Below are positions 43,773 through 51,791 of a DNA stretch of 64,000 nucleotides, one piece after another. Source of the stretch: DASWJS01 sp036397035 (GTDB taxonomy: Bacteria > Actinomycetota > AC-67); assembly GCA_036397035.1 (NCBI GenBank), contig DASWJS010000010.1, positions 62,001 through 126,000 on the forward strand. Direction: 5' to 3'. The position numbers and the translations under genes were made by a program. Under the pieces are notes generated by a model. That model was not told the origin of the DNA and made no database searches. It was given only the letters and a program-made list of their open reading frames with translations. The first letter of the stretch is position 1; every line of letters begins with the position of its first letter.

Positions 43773-44559
43773 GCAAACGCTCGTTCGGTTCCCGGTACAG
43801 CTCGGCGACGTGCTCGCGCGCTTCGTCGGAGAACGCGACGCCGTAGACGCGCACATGGCGCACGCGGTGCCGCTTGGGCTCCCAGCGCGACACGCCCAGG
43901 AAGTCGCACAGCTCGTCGAGCAGCCGCTGGGTAAAGGCGTGCCGGATCATCCCCTTGAGCTCGACCTCGCTGCGCCGCGTGGGGCGAAGCTTCTCCTCGG
44001 CGACCGACTCCCGCCATCCATCCGAGCTTCTGATGAAGACTCGCTTGCGCTTGAACAGCGGGAAGACGTTCTCCTCCAACTGGCGCGCGTAGAAGCCGCG
44101 CTCGACGTAGTCCTGGAATTGCTCGGGGGGATTGAGAATGTGCCGGTTCAGGTACGCGAGGTCGACGTGCTCGGTCGCGGGAAGCCTTCCGCGCTGGATC
44201 TCGTGGTTGATCTGGGAGAACAATCGATCGGTCGGGTTGCGCAGCAGCACCACCAGTTTCGCGCGCGGGACGATCGAGGCGATGCGTTCCATGTACTCGC
44301 GCGACGTCATGTACCGCGGCGTCTTCTCTCCGCAGAGCCTGCCGGCGCCCTCGGCGAAGAACGATCGGTACCAGTCGGCGCCCTCGTCCCAGTAGCGATC
44401 GAAGAAGTGGACCTCGTTCTTGGGCATGAAGAGTCCCGGGTGGCGGCGAAGGTTGGCCGCGGCCGACGTGGTGCCGGCCTTCATGGCGCCGATGATCAGG
44501 AAGCCGGGTAACGGTCCCAGCGCCGGGGCGGTCGGATCGTGTTCGTCGCTCAATGACAC
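43723..44559 (-). CDS. Sulfotransferase (heparan sulfotransferase-like)
   Basis: A 278-residue protein with the PAPS loop FLIIGAMKAGTTSAAANLRRHP near 20-41, CGEKTPRYM, and the 3'-phosphate motif KLVVLLRNPTDRLFSQINHE near 100. The pattern resembles GlcNAc N-/3-O-sulfotransferase-type enzymes acting on sugars. The catalytic Lys in MKAGTT is present. It would be the best candidate in this cluster for a true sugar sulfotransferase. Confidence 0.88.
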   Translation of the reverse strand: MSLSDEHDPTAPALGPLPGFLIIGAMKAGTTSAAANLRRHPGLFMPKNEVHFFDRYWDEGADWYRSFFAEGAGRLCGEKTPRYMTSREYMERIASIVPRAKLVVLLRNPTDRLFSQINHEIQRGRLPATEHVDLAYLNRHILNPPEQFQDYVERGFYARQLEENVFPLFKRKRVFIRSSDGWRESVAEEKLRPTRRSEVELKGMIRHAFTQRLLDELCDFLGVSRWEPKRHRVRHVRVYGVAFSDEAREHVAELYREPNERLLKLLGRETRVREADLA

Positions 44560-44663
44560 TCCAGAGGCGGTCGCAGGCTGGTCATCCTACCCACCCTGGG
44601 CGTGCGACGATCCCGCAGGCGGACCATGTGGAGGACCCTCGGCACCGTAGCTAGAATCCGCCC

Positions 44664-47009
44664 ATGCCCTATCTCAGCATCGTGCTGCCTTGCTACAACG
44701 TGCAGGCGTACGTGCGTGAGTGCCTCGATTCGATCCTGGACCAGCCCTTCCGCGACGTCGAGGTCATCGCGATCGACGACGCATCGCCCGACCACGTCGG
44801 GGAGATCCTCGACGAGTACGCGGCTCGCGACGAACGCGTCTCGGTCGTCCACTTGACCGAGAACGTCGGGTTGGGCGAGGGCCGCAACATCGGGCTGACT
44901 CACGCGACGGGCGAGTACGTGCTGTTCGTCGACAGCGACGACTACCTCGCGCCGCGCTCGCTGGAGGCCATCGCCGACCGGCTGAAGGAGACCCAGCCCG
45001 ACGTCATGTTCTTCGACTTCGCGCGGTCCTACTACAACGGCATCAAGCGGCGAAGCGGCGCCAACGACCTGTTCCGCGAGCCGCCGGCACCGGACACCTT
45101 CACGCTCAAGGAACGTCTGAGCGTGATGTACCTGTTCATGGTCGCCTGGAACAAGGCCTACCGCCGCGAGTTCCTGAACTCCCTCGGCGCGACGTTCACC
45201 AAAGGCTGGTTCGAGGACATCCCGCTCACCTACCCGGCGATCATGGCGGCCGAGCGGATCAGCCTGCTCGACCGCGTTTGCTACTACTACCGGCAGCGCC
45301 GGGGCGGCGGGTCGATCCTGTCCACCGCGCATGCGGGCCACAGCATCATCATCCAGCAGTTCGAGCACGTCTTCGCCTACATCGACCGCCACGCGCCTGC
45401 GTACGACTGGTTCAAGCCGTACATGTTCCGGCGCGCCATGCTCAACGAGCTGGCGGTGATGAAGAACCCGTCGCTCATCCCGAGGAAGGCGCGCAAGCAG
45501 TTCTTCGAGATGGTGTGCGACCAGCACGACCGGCACCGGCCCGAGGGCTGGGACCCCGCCGAGTACAAGCGGTACGTGCCTCCGGAGATCAAGGCCGAGC
45601 GTGCGGAGGACACGACCTACCGGCTGCTCGAGCGGCGCAGGTTCCGCCGGTACGTGGCGCTCCACACGGGCATCAAGAACGCCAAGTTGCTGCGCAAGCA
45701 GGCGCGAGTGGGGCTGGTGCGTGCCCAGAAGGCGAAGAAGTGGATCGCGCGGCGCACGCGAACGGCCGGCTACCGAGTGCGGGTGCGCCGGGCCCCGAAT
45801 CCGAACCTCGCGGTGTTCTCCTCGAACCTGCACCGCGCGCCGTCCGGCAGCCCGCTGGCCATCCACGAGGAGCTGCGCCGGCGAGCGTCGGCGATCCAGA
45901 CCGTCTGGGCGGTCCGCTACACCGAGAGGGACCTCGTCCCTTCCGATGTCGCGGTGGTCGTCGACGGCTCGCGGGCCCACTTCAATGCGCTCGCACGGGC
46001 GAAGTACGTCGTCAACGACGTCGAGTTCCCGGACTTCGTCGTGAAGCGCCCGGGCAGGGTCTACCTCCAAACGACGCAGGGCACGCCGCTGGCCACCGTC
46101 GGCCTCGACCTCCAGGGTTATCCGACCGCGCGCGAGGTCGACTTCGACGCGATGCTCGAAAGCGTCGATCGCTGGGACGTCGCGCTGTCCGCGAACCGCT
46201 ACACGAGCGAAGTCCTGGGTCGGGCGTTTCCGAGCCGGTACCGGACGCTCGAGCTGGGGTTGCCCTGCAACGATCGCTACTACACGGCCGGCGCGGAGGA
46301 GATCGCCCGCGTCCGGGAGCACCTTCGCATCCCGGCCGGCAAGACCGCGATCCTGTACGCGCCGGCCGAGCGCGAGTACAGCGAGGACTGGGAGCCGAAC
46401 TTCGACTTGGTGCACCTGGCCCGCGCGCTTCCGGACGACCAGCTCTTGATGGTGCGAGGGATTCAGGGCAAACACCCGGAGTTCGCCGCGCTGGAGACCA
46501 CCGGGAAGTTCCTCGACGTGTCCGAGCACCCGAGCACCGAGGACGTGTGCCTCGCCGCCGACGTCCTCGTGACCGACTACGCCTCGATCATGTTCGACTA
46601 CGCCAACCTCGCGCGGCCGATCATCGTCTACGCCGACGACTTCGAGACCTACGGCAAGGTCCACGGGATCTACTTCGACATCTTCTCCCAGGCGCCGGGT
46701 CCGGTCGCAACGACCGACGAGGAGCTGATCGAAATCTTGCGCGAGCGCCGCTTCGAGTCCGCCGAATCGGCCCTCAAACTCGACTCGTTCCGGCGCCGCT
46801 TCTGCGAATGGGACGACGGCCACGCGGCCGAGCGGGTCGTCGAGACGGTCTTCCTCGGCGGGGCGCCCGGCCCGATCATCCCCTACGAAGACCGCATGTC
46901 CGCCCCACGCCCGAGCGCCGCCACACCGGGATCATTCCGCGAGCCCACCGCAATCGTCACGGGCGGTGGACCTGATATCAGCCCCGTCGAACCCCGCGCA
47001 CACGGATAG
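44664..47009 (+). CDS. GT2 glycosyltransferase fused to CDP-glycerol:glycerophosphotransferase (TagF-like) domain
   Basis: A 781-residue two-domain protein. Residues 1-330 are a GT2 domain (YLSIVLPCYNVQAYVRECLD, FVDSDD). Residues about 345-380 are a basic linker and 385-740 a glycerophosphotransferase fold (VVNDVEFPDFVVKRPGRVYLQ, TDYASIMFDYANLARPIIVY). Fusions of this kind build teichoic-acid-like poly(glycerol phosphate) or poly(sugar phosphate). In the usual QTWHGTPLK motif the His is replaced: here QTTQGTPLA, so the mode of catalysis may differ. The last 40 or so residues are low-quality and end inside a repeated DNA segment, suggesting a rearranged C-terminus. Confidence 0.88.
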   Translation: MPYLSIVLPCYNVQAYVRECLDSILDQPFRDVEVIAIDDASPDHVGEILDEYAARDERVSVVHLTENVGLGEGRNIGLTHATGEYVLFVDSDDYLAPRSLEAIADRLKETQPDVMFFDFARSYYNGIKRRSGANDLFREPPAPDTFTLKERLSVMYLFMVAWNKAYRREFLNSLGATFTKGWFEDIPLTYPAIMAAERISLLDRVCYYYRQRRGGGSILSTAHAGHSIIIQQFEHVFAYIDRHAPAYDWFKPYMFRRAMLNELAVMKNPSLIPRKARKQFFEMVCDQHDRHRPEGWDPAEYKRYVPPEIKAERAEDTTYRLLERRRFRRYVALHTGIKNAKLLRKQARVGLVRAQKAKKWIARRTRTAGYRVRVRRAPNPNLAVFSSNLHRAPSGSPLAIHEELRRRASAIQTVWAVRYTERDLVPSDVAVVVDGSRAHFNALARAKYVVNDVEFPDFVVKRPGRVYLQTTQGTPLATVGLDLQGYPTAREVDFDAMLESVDRWDVALSANRYTSEVLGRAFPSRYRTLELGLPCNDRYYTAGAEEIARVREHLRIPAGKTAILYAPAEREYSEDWEPNFDLVHLARALPDDQLLMVRGIQGKHPEFAALETTGKFLDVSEHPSTEDVCLAADVLVTDYASIMFDYANLARPIIVYADDFETYGKVHGIYFDIFSQAPGPVATTDEELIEILRERRFESAESALKLDSFRRRFCEWDDGHAAERVVETVFLGGAPGPIIPYEDRMSAPRPSAATPGSFREPTAIVTGGGPDISPVEPRAHG

Positions 47010-47064
47010 GGTCTCACAACTCCACGAGCGCGTCTACGGATCCGATGCGAAGAAGAGGCCGTGA
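46966..47064 (+). repeat. Copy 1 of a duplicated 22-codon coding segment
   Basis: A frame different from that of the upstream gene encodes a peptide beginning ISAPSNPAHT and ending SQLHERVYG, followed by SDAKKRP and a stop. The same 22 residues occur at 50,003-50,068. The two DNA copies differ at eight positions, all at the third codon position and all synonymous, so this frame was under protein-level selection. A GTG three codons upstream is a possible start (32 residues). It may be a small gene or the surviving tail of a larger one. Family unknown. Confidence 0.55.
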
Positions 47065-47109
47065 GCAGGCCGCCCTGAGCGACCATCGTCGCCACACAGG
47101 ATCTATGGT

Positions 47110-48024
47110 CTAGGCCCACTCCACAGACACAAGCTTCTGTTCGGAAACGCTCTTGTGAACCTGAGACTCTTGAACGCGCGTTGACCTAAGTGCGACACCA
47201 AGCTCCAGGGAGAACCACTTGACGATTTCCTCCGTGGTGCGGAAGGGTTCTTCGATCGGCTCGCTCACGCGCTTGATGACCAGCGTTCGATACCTCTCAC
47301 CTTGGAACCCCAGCGTTTCGATTCCGGTGATTTCATATGTCGAAGCTCTGGCTGCCGTAGCTAGCCCCCGGCCGTCTTCCTCGGTGCAACCGCCGTTGCC
47401 AGTCGTCCAGCTCGCGCCCACTTCAAACGGCTTCCTCAGAATCCAGTGCGGCTGGACATATTTGCAGCGAAATGTTTCGCCACCCTGGCGGAGCCGCGTT
47501 TCCACCCATGCCACTCCCGAATCGGTCCAAACAAGCACGTCGGTTGTCTTAGACCCCTCGAACCAGTAAGACATCTCTTGCCTCAATCCGGCCTTGGTTT
47601 GCACCGCCTTGCCGTAACGGATGACTTGATCATTCTCCATTGGTCCAGGCGGTGTGGTGGCCTGCGGCGATGTTCGCTCGGCTGATAAATGAAATTCATA
47701 GAGACCGGGGGCAGGTGGTTGCAACCAGCTAGATGCCGCCGAGCCGTCAGTGGGCAAAGAGGACGGAGCGGCCGCTGTCGAAGCCGCCGCAGGAGTAGCC
47801 GCCGGCCGTGAGGCCGGTGGTTCGCCACTTGGCGATTCACTTGGAAACGCGGACGAACTAGGGACTCCGCCACCGGGCATACCCGCAGTGCAAGCCGACA
47901 GAGCCGTCAGCCCAAGCGCTAGGGCAACAACTCCGCGTCTTTGAAGGCTCGATACTGCTCTCCCATTTAGCAAGCCCGGCAGACACCGACGCCCACGTTC
48001 CTCAACCTCGGAGTAGCTGCTCAC
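47110..48024 (-). CDS. Putative lipoprotein of unknown function
   Basis: Up to 304 residues from a GTG; a TTG start (MLNGRAVSSLQRRG) would give a more normal signal peptide. The hydrophobic segment GVVALALGLTALSAC ends in a lipobox, then a Ser/Pro/Ala-rich linker (residues 50-95) as in wall-spanning lipoproteins. The mature domain has regular beta strands (GLYEFHLSAERTS, VLVWTDSGVAWVETRL) and two Cys (FRCKY, GGCTEE). No family recognised. It lies inside the repeat-bounded accessory stretch. Confidence 0.7.
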   Translation of the reverse strand: MSSYSEVEERGRRCLPGLLNGRAVSSLQRRGVVALALGLTALSACTAGMPGGGVPSSSAFPSESPSGEPPASRPAATPAAASTAAAPSSLPTDGSAASSWLQPPAPGLYEFHLSAERTSPQATTPPGPMENDQVIRYGKAVQTKAGLRQEMSYWFEGSKTTDVLVWTDSGVAWVETRLRQGGETFRCKYVQPHWILRKPFEVGASWTTGNGGCTEEDGRGLATAARASTYEITGIETLGFQGERYRTLVIKRVSEPIEEPFRTTEEIVKWFSLELGVALRSTRVQESQVHKSVSEQKLVSVEWA

Positions 48025-48069
48025 GTCGTCGTCGGGATAACTTTCGAAGAAGTCGCAATCCTGCGAGGG

Positions 48070-48264
48070 CTACCCTGAGTCGCGCCATCTACGCCGGAGG
48101 AAGAACCACGCCACAGGACCAATCGCGCTGATCACGAAGATCGACAGCACGGTTACCGCACCTCCAGGCTGCCAGAACAGTATCCCGAAGGCGGCGAGGC
48201 CAAGGATGATCGCCGCTGCCAGATCCAACGCATAGCGGGCCCTACCCCGAGTTTCCACAGTCAT
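48070..48264 (-). CDS. Small two-helix membrane protein
   Basis: A 64-residue protein preceded by AGGAGG. Two hydrophobic helices (LDLAAAIILGLAAFGILFW and VTVLSIFVISAIGPVAWFFL) and a basic C-terminus (RRRWRDSG). It resembles small phospholipase D-nuclease-like or PLDc_N-type membrane proteins in size and layout, but the family cannot be fixed. Encoded 45 nt upstream of the lipoprotein gene in the same orientation. Confidence 0.65.
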   Translation of the reverse strand: MTVETRGRARYALDLAAAIILGLAAFGILFWQPGGAVTVLSIFVISAIGPVAWFFLRRRWRDSG

Positions 48265-48341
48265 ATCGCCTCCTAACCCAACTTGCGGCCCGAAAAATCG
48301 TATCAGACGGTGCTCAAGGACCCTCGCATGAGTTATGCGAC

Positions 48342-49010
48342 CTACGGCGACACGCTCACGATTTCGCAGTCGCCCTCCACGCTACCCACTCCATGGAAGG
48401 CGGAGCATCTTCCGATTATTCCCTGCTCCTGGTTGGCGTAGTCCCTCCATATCCCCTGGCTGTCCCGCCACTGGATTTTGTCCACCCACGACTCGTGATG
48501 GCTCGAAACCGACGCCATGATCGCCCCGAAGGCCGACTGAAGGAACGTAGTTGCCCTCGTAGACGAACAGCCCGCTGCTTCTGTGTCATCGCTACTGCCT
48601 TCGCGAGTCCCCCAGGTGGGCGGCCACACCGAAAAGAGGTAGGTCATGTCGGCCGCGACGGTGGAATCAAGCTCCATCCTGATGCGCTCGCAGGGGAAGC
48701 CGCCCCCTTCCGCGTATCGCCCCCATAGACTCCCTCGCGATTCTGCCCTCGCCCAAAACCGATCTGAGTCCTCGTAGCGACCCATGTCCAGGGTAAAGGT
48801 CATCCGGAGAATGATAGTCGGCGGCGTTTCCGGAGGGGGCTCAACCCCTTGGGCGCTGTTGCAATCCGTGCAGGCGAGCGGAATATCCACCGTCACCGAG
48901 TCGCTAAACAGGACAATCTCGTTCGGGCCCTCATCGGCGAGCGCGAGGCCGCTGTTGGTGCTAGCGATCAGAAAGAGCAGAGTGAAGCAGACTGCAACTC
49001 GTTTCTTCAT
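48342..49010 (-). CDS. Secreted protein of unknown function
   Basis: A 222-residue protein with signal peptide KKRVAVCFTLLFLIASTNSGLALA (cut near residue 25), preceded by GGAAGGGA. The mature part has six Cys, among them ACTDC, PCERI, GCSST, GRCSAF and GDCEIV, suggesting disulfides, and acidic beta-like strands. A weak resemblance in composition to the 25,437 secreted protein exists but no alignment is obvious. Unknown function; AT-rich relative to neighbours. Confidence 0.7.
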   Translation of the reverse strand: MKKRVAVCFTLLFLIASTNSGLALADEGPNEIVLFSDSVTVDIPLACTDCNSAQGVEPPPETPPTIILRMTFTLDMGRYEDSDRFWARAESRGSLWGRYAEGGGFPCERIRMELDSTVAADMTYLFSVWPPTWGTREGSSDDTEAAGCSSTRATTFLQSAFGAIMASVSSHHESWVDKIQWRDSQGIWRDYANQEQGIIGRCSAFHGVGSVEGDCEIVSVSP

Positions 49011-49583
49011 TCCCTTCCTCCGATGTCTTTTTTTCCGGACCGGGCTCGGTGCCGTTCGGTCGGGGCCAAGAAGCACCCGAGTGAAGCCTGTGGTCTCCTT
49101 TCTGATGCTCAGGGTGCCCGTGTTGGCCTCCGGTAAATCGGTCCCAAGGCGGCGGTCCCGACCCAACCGGAGGGGGCCTCCAGCCCTCAGTTCCTCCTGC
49201 TACCTAATAGGTACGTGTGAGAGCTCAAAAGGTCTCACGTTCCCGTGCAAAATCTTGGTTACGAAAAGCGACCTCCCGTTCGCAAGCGGTGGACGTGCGG
49301 GTTTACTCCCGGGCACCCCTCAGCGGGAGCCATCCCACGCCTGTTCTTTCAGGGAAGCTCTGACGGACTCCACATTGTCTATTGGACAATTGGCCAAGCT
49401 CACGACGGGTGGTCGCACGATGCCCTGTTATTTCAAGACCCTTTCTTCACAGGGTGAAGAACAAGGTTCGTAACCGATCCCACGCCACTGGAGGCACTCG
49501 TTGAAGGTAGTTCCCCCCTCGATCGGCTGATGCTACTCATAGGTCTGTAGACCGTCAAGTAGCACTCGGGCAAATTCCTCGGC
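49011..49583. other. 573-nt region with three symmetric elements, no convincing gene
   Basis: Palindromes stand out: TACCTA-A-TAGGTA at 49201-49213, GTGAGA/TCTCAC hairpin at 49217-49238, ATTGTC-5nt-GACAAT at 49374-49390 and GGTC-TGTA-GACC at about 49542-49553. A run of seven T near 49,026 lies just upstream of the secreted-protein gene. A 70-codon open frame at 49,245-49,457 lacks a family and a ribosome-binding site. The elements probably include promoters and operators for the flanking genes, one perhaps bound by the XRE protein encoded next. Confidence 0.5.
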
Positions 49584-49802
49584 GTGACCGGGAAGCTGCA
49601 AGAGACCGTCGGCGTGAACCTGCGCGCGTACCGAATCAAGCGCGGTTTGAGCCAAGAAGACTTCGCCGAAGTGCTCGGAGTGCATCGCACCTACATGGGC
49701 GCGATCGAGCGCGGAGAGCGGAACCTCACGCTGCAGTCGGTGGAGAAAATCGCCGCTCGACTGCGCTTGCGGCCCCTCGATCTGCTCCAACCGCCTCGAT
49801 AA
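49584..49802 (+). CDS. XRE-family helix-turn-helix regulator
   Basis: A 72-residue single-domain DNA-binding protein from a GTG. LRAYRIKRGLSQEDFAEVLGVHRTYMGAIERGERNL contains the five-helix lambda-repressor fold; GLSQEDFAEVLG and HRTYMGAIERGE are the two helices of the HTH. It matches the small C-protein-like XRE regulators often found in restriction-modification and mobile modules. Several palindromes lie in the 400 nt upstream. Confidence 0.88.
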   Translation: MTGKLQETVGVNLRAYRIKRGLSQEDFAEVLGVHRTYMGAIERGERNLTLQSVEKIAARLRLRPLDLLQPPR

Positions 49803-49993
49803 CGCGCCGGGCTTCAATCCTTCCCCGGCGTATGACCGGACCCAGCTCCGCCGAGAGGCGAGCGGTCATGGCTCTCGCGCCCTGCCGCCCGATGGCCTGG
49901 GGGTGCTGGTCCCGCGCACTTCGGTGCCGACCTCGCGCGATAGGAACCTGTTTCACTTCTTGTTTGGACGGCGCGTTGAGCAAGACGACTCTG

Positions 49994-50083
49994 GTGCGCC
50001 CGATATCAGCCCCCTCGAACCCCGCGCACACGGACAGGGTCTCGCAACTTCACGAACGTGTCTATGGCGAGCGGGCTGGATAG
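49994..50083 (+). repeat. Copy 2 of the duplicated 22-codon coding segment
   Basis: From a GTG at 49994 the frame reads MRP, then the conserved 22 residues (ISAPSNPAHT to SQLHERVYG), then ERAG and a stop: a 29-residue product. Compared with copy 1 at 46,966 all eight nucleotide differences fall in third codon positions. The sequence upstream is not shared. The surrounding gap from 49,803 to 50,109 contains no other gene I can support. Confidence 0.55.
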
Positions 50084-50109
50084 AGGGGTACGTCAGTGGC
50101 GAACGAGCC

Positions 50110-50751
50110 CTAGGCGCGTCTTGTCGCAGGCCCGATAGAGGGCGCGCTGCCAAACCGTATTGACTCAAGAACCCTGCCCGCTGCGCTGTAGGCGATAAGG
50201 CGACCGTTCAGCTTCGGAATGACTGACCCGAAGAAGCGAGCGTCAGGAACATCAGGATAGGGCTTGAGCGGTAGCTCCACTTCATCGCGGCCTCTCTGAA
50301 CTAGCACGAGCGAATCGACCCGCGACGAGACAGCACCGTAGACCATGTACTCCGGGCCATCGTAAAAGCGAGACGTCCCCTCGATGACCGGATCGATCCA
50401 AGGAGGCGGCGAGGTCGTATAGCCGATGAAGCGAGGGAGATTGCCGCTCGCGATCGGCGCCGCCAAATCCTGCCCGACGAGATAGACGCAGCCGCCGCCC
50501 CTCGACGAACCCGTCGCTGGCTCACGGAGCAAGGAACACACCGATCCTGATGTGCGAAGAGCTCCGTGAACCTCCCAGGCGCGGCCGTCAAGCTCGCCCG
50601 ACAAAGCTGGCGAGGGCATAACGGGCTCAGGCACAGACGGGGATCGTTCAGTCGGCTGGATGGCATCAGGTGCGTTGCTCACGCAGGCCAGCAGCAGGCA
50701 AGCGAGTATCAGACCCTGAATCAGGTGTGGCACGCGCAACTTCTGGATCAC
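50110..50751 (-). CDS. Putative lipoprotein of unknown function
   Basis: A 213-residue protein from a GTG. Signal peptide IQGLILACLLLAC with a lipobox ending at Cys23, then a Pro/Ser-rich linker. The mature domain contains two Cys (SVCSLL, GGCVYL) and beta-rich segments (IPKLNGRLIAYSAAGRV). No family recognised. Its upstream region shares an imperfect 55-nt repeat with the flank of tRNA-Arg. It may be related in role to the other lipoprotein of this stretch but does not align with it by eye. Confidence 0.68.
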   Translation of the reverse strand: MIQKLRVPHLIQGLILACLLLACVSNAPDAIQPTERSPSVPEPVMPSPALSGELDGRAWEVHGALRTSGSVCSLLREPATGSSRGGGCVYLVGQDLAAPIASGNLPRFIGYTTSPPPWIDPVIEGTSRFYDGPEYMVYGAVSSRVDSLVLVQRGRDEVELPLKPYPDVPDARFFGSVIPKLNGRLIAYSAAGRVLESIRFGSAPSIGPATRRA

Positions 50752-50760
50752 CCCGTCTTC

Positions 50761-50813
50761 GGGCGACTTCGCACCCGCGCTTCCCTGGATCGGATAAGGA
50801 CTCTTTGGTGCGC
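50761..50813. repeat. Imperfect direct repeat, copy A
   Basis: GGGCGACTTCGC-(A)CC-(C)GCGCTTCCCTGG followed by GGATAAG and ending GTGCGC; matched by 51,517-51,578 with small indels. It lies directly upstream of the lipoprotein gene. Confidence 0.55.
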
Positions 50814-50921
50814 TGATCTAAAACCGCGTGCCTTGTCAAGCCCTCGAAGCCATCGGGGCTTTTTGGGCGAAGTGCATCGCGGGGCTTGAAACCGACGCTG
50901 ATACTGCGCGGTGTTAGCGTC

Positions 50922-51338
50922 CTACGCCGCTCGTCGTAAAGCCACCGCTCCAACGACGACGAGACCCACGAGGCCCGTCAAGGCCAAGGGACCTGCGACC
51001 TTCTGACGCGCTGCCTCATGCTGCAACTGCGCCGCGAGCTTGAGCGCTTCCACCATTAGGTTGAATTCGACGCTCAGTCCGGGGGGAGGAAGCACCAGCG
51101 AGACTGCCTTCGCGATCACCTCGCCGTCCGGCGTTCTGAGCCAGGTCCCTAGTCGCAGGGCCAGGAACTCACCATCCGCCACGATCTTGCGGGCGAGGTC
51201 TTCTGCCGTCGGTAGCGTGAGTACGTGCTGATCGAACGCCAAACGACGTTGAGGGAAGTGAATGGCGGGATGATCCGGGCCAAGCCGAGGAACGACCTTC
51301 TCACGAAGATACTCGGCGATTCGATCCTCGTAACTCAT
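50922..51338 (-). CDS. Hypothetical protein with C-terminal membrane anchor
   Basis: A 138-residue protein with an acidic/basic N-terminal helix (YEDRIAEYLREKVVPRLG), a middle part that may bind a ligand (FLALRLGTWLRTPDGEVI) and a single C-terminal hydrophobic helix GPLALTGLVGLVVVGAVAL followed by RRAA, typical of tail-anchored proteins. No family recognised. It sits between the two copies of an imperfect repeat. Upstream the element CCTGTCTCGT occurs twice, 16 nt apart. Confidence 0.65.
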   Translation of the reverse strand: MSYEDRIAEYLREKVVPRLGPDHPAIHFPQRRLAFDQHVLTLPTAEDLARKIVADGEFLALRLGTWLRTPDGEVIAKAVSLVLPPPGLSVEFNLMVEALKLAAQLQHEAARQKVAGPLALTGLVGLVVVGAVALRRAA

Positions 51339-51516
51339 CTCCTGCCCCTGTCTCGTCCTACCCTGTCTCGTTCCGAGCGCTCAGGGTATCAGGCGAGCCG
51401 TGACTTCCAAGGACTTTGAAAGGCCCTTTGTCGGCCTCCTATAGCCCGCGCAGGGTTTCGAGCAAGTGGGCGTTCTCTAGGGCTAGGTCAAGCAAAGACC
51501 GCTCCTTCCCTGGATC

Positions 51517-51573
51517 GGGCGACTTCGCGCCGCGCTTCCCTGGTTGGGGACGGTTCGGATAAGACCTATCAAG

Positions 51574-51578
<5 letters not shown>
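51517..51578. repeat. Imperfect direct repeat, copy B, ending at tRNA-Arg
   Basis: Second copy of the element at 50,761. Read on the minus strand it starts with the 3' end of tRNA-Arg and continues into the flank. The same strand then carries a short open stretch (SLLDLALENAHLLETLRGL and a stop) that looks like the tail of a coiled-coil protein, probably a gene remnant. Confidence 0.5.
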
Positions 51579-51647
<69 letters not shown>

Positions 51648-51791
51648 GAGCGCCGGCCGGGAGCACCGAACGGCGACCCACAGCGTACCGCTCGACGACC
51701 GCGACGCCCAACCGGTTCCCCCCCTTGGGCTCGCGGGGAGGCCGTACTACGATCCCTGCGGCCGGTCGCAACCGGGGAACAGGGGGGAAGC

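Noticed and set aside
49245..49457. 70-codon open frame upstream of the XRE gene
   Set aside because: No ribosome-binding site, no family and mixed composition; it also overlaps a palindrome. Described as part of the intergenic region.
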